The notes under the pieces are model-generated. The model did not search any database and had not been told where the DNA came from. It worked only from the letters and a program-made list of their open reading frames with translations. DNA of 13,835 nucleotides, from positions 1 to 13,835 of the forward strand of contig JAFAAP010000088.1 of the NCBI GenBank assembly GCA_023426505.1. Direction: 5' to 3'. This document shows, in pieces, positions 13,467 through 13,835 of this stretch (position 1 is its first letter; every line of letters begins with the position of its first letter). This DNA comes from Pseudomonadota bacterium (GTDB lineage: Bacteria; Pseudomonadota; Alphaproteobacteria; Rhizobiales; Beijerinckiaceae). Position numbers and translations under genes: made by a program.

Positions 13467-13551
13467 CGCTGCCTCCTGTATGTTCCCCTGGCACGCCGAT
13501 CGGTCCGTCCGCCATGACGCCGCAGGGCCAAGCGTTGCAACCCTTCAGGCC

Positions 13552-13835
13552 TCAGTAGCGGGGACCGCCCACGATCACCCGTCCGTATCCAGGCCGGTAC
13601 ACCGTGCGATAACCGTCCCGGTATTCGTGCGGCGCGGCATACGGGTCGAATTGATAGGCCGCTCCGGGACCATAATAGGAAGCCGGAGGATAGGCGTAAT
13701 AGGTGCGATAAGCCGGTGCCGGATAGGCGTAGCCGCCGTAGTACGGTCCGCCATATCCGTAGGTATAGGGATATGGCGGCGGGGGGGGGGGGGGGGGGCG
13801 GCGCCCCCCCGCCCCCCCCCCCCCCCCCCCCCCCC
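13552..13835 (-). CDS. Tyr/Pro/Gly-rich protein, C-terminal part (partial)
   Basis: An open minus-strand frame ends at a TGA at 13552-13554 and runs off the right edge. The readable C-terminus ends in YRPGYGRVIVGGPRY and upstream is dominated by tyrosine, proline, glycine and alanine (for example YGGPYYGGYAYPAPAYRTYY). This low-complexity composition is seen in small exported or surface proteins of related bacteria, but no family or function can be named, and the N-terminus with any signal peptide is missing. From about 13781 the template is a G run and C runs, so the reading there (poly-Pro, then poly-Gly) is unreliable; the dependable part is 13552-13780. Confidence 0.55.
   Translation of the reverse strand, partial: GGGGGGGAGGRRPPPPPPPPYPYTYGYGGPYYGGYAYPAPAYRTYYAYPPASYYGPGAAYQFDPYAAPHEYRDGYRTVYRPGYGRVIVGGPRY
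13781..13835. other. G/C homopolymer tract at the end, probable assembly artefact
   Basis: Eighteen consecutive G bases (13781-13798), a short CGGCG, seven C, one G and then twenty-four C up to the last base. G followed by its complement C looks like poly-G read tails assembled as an inverted end rather than biology. The preceding sequence is normal coding DNA. Confidence 0.8.

Overview
The window comes from the chromosome of a GC-rich alphaproteobacterium. It most resembles the Hyphomicrobiales (Rhizobiales), possibly a Methylobacteriaceae/Microvirga-like lineage. This rests on gene content rather than a database match: an alphaproteobacterial aa3-oxidase subunit IV gene beside the start of a PntA-like gene, a PepF-AarF pair, an OtsA of classical length, and an L,D-transpeptidase next to a DUF882 protein. 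The end of the window looks like a contig end: the last ~55 bases are a G run followed by C runs and are probably an assembly or sequencing artefact.

Left part (1-5017), all on the minus strand. Reading in the direction of transcription (right to left), an M3 oligoendopeptidase (pepF-like) overlaps an AarF/ABC1/UbiB-family kinase-like gene by one base. Then come a family 4 glycosyltransferase, a small aa3-type cytochrome oxidase subunit IV, and the first 12 codons of a probable NAD(P) transhydrogenase alpha subunit (pntA). PepF-AarF is the only clear translationally coupled pair; the glycosyltransferase follows after 65 bp.

Centre (5193-9915), plus strand. A short Fis-type regulator with a degenerate sigma-54-activator AAA+ domain precedes two envelope genes: a YcbB-like L,D-transpeptidase with signal peptide, scaffold, peptidoglycan-binding and YkuD domains, and an exported DUF882/M15-like protein with a long proline-rich tail. 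The two probably act on peptidoglycan. The regulator may control them, but that is inferred only from position. A perfect bidirectional terminator separates this block from the convergent otsA.

Right part (9972-13835). otsA (trehalose-6-phosphate synthase) and an upstream small exported protein of unknown function lie on the minus strand and are probably cotranscribed. A 404-bp divergent intergenic region with two abutting perfect inverted repeats leads into a plus-strand gene for a 249-residue protein made almost entirely of RTX calcium-binding nonapeptides. A hairpin separates it from a convergent small four-cysteine exported protein, followed by the C-terminus of a Tyr/Pro/Gly-rich protein that runs off the edge.

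Overall this is mostly ordinary chromosomal sequence, with no mobile element, CRISPR, tRNA or rRNA seen. The most unusual items are the degenerate activator at 5193-6221, the minimal RTX protein, and the double dyad upstream of it. I see no convincing undescribed multi-gene system.
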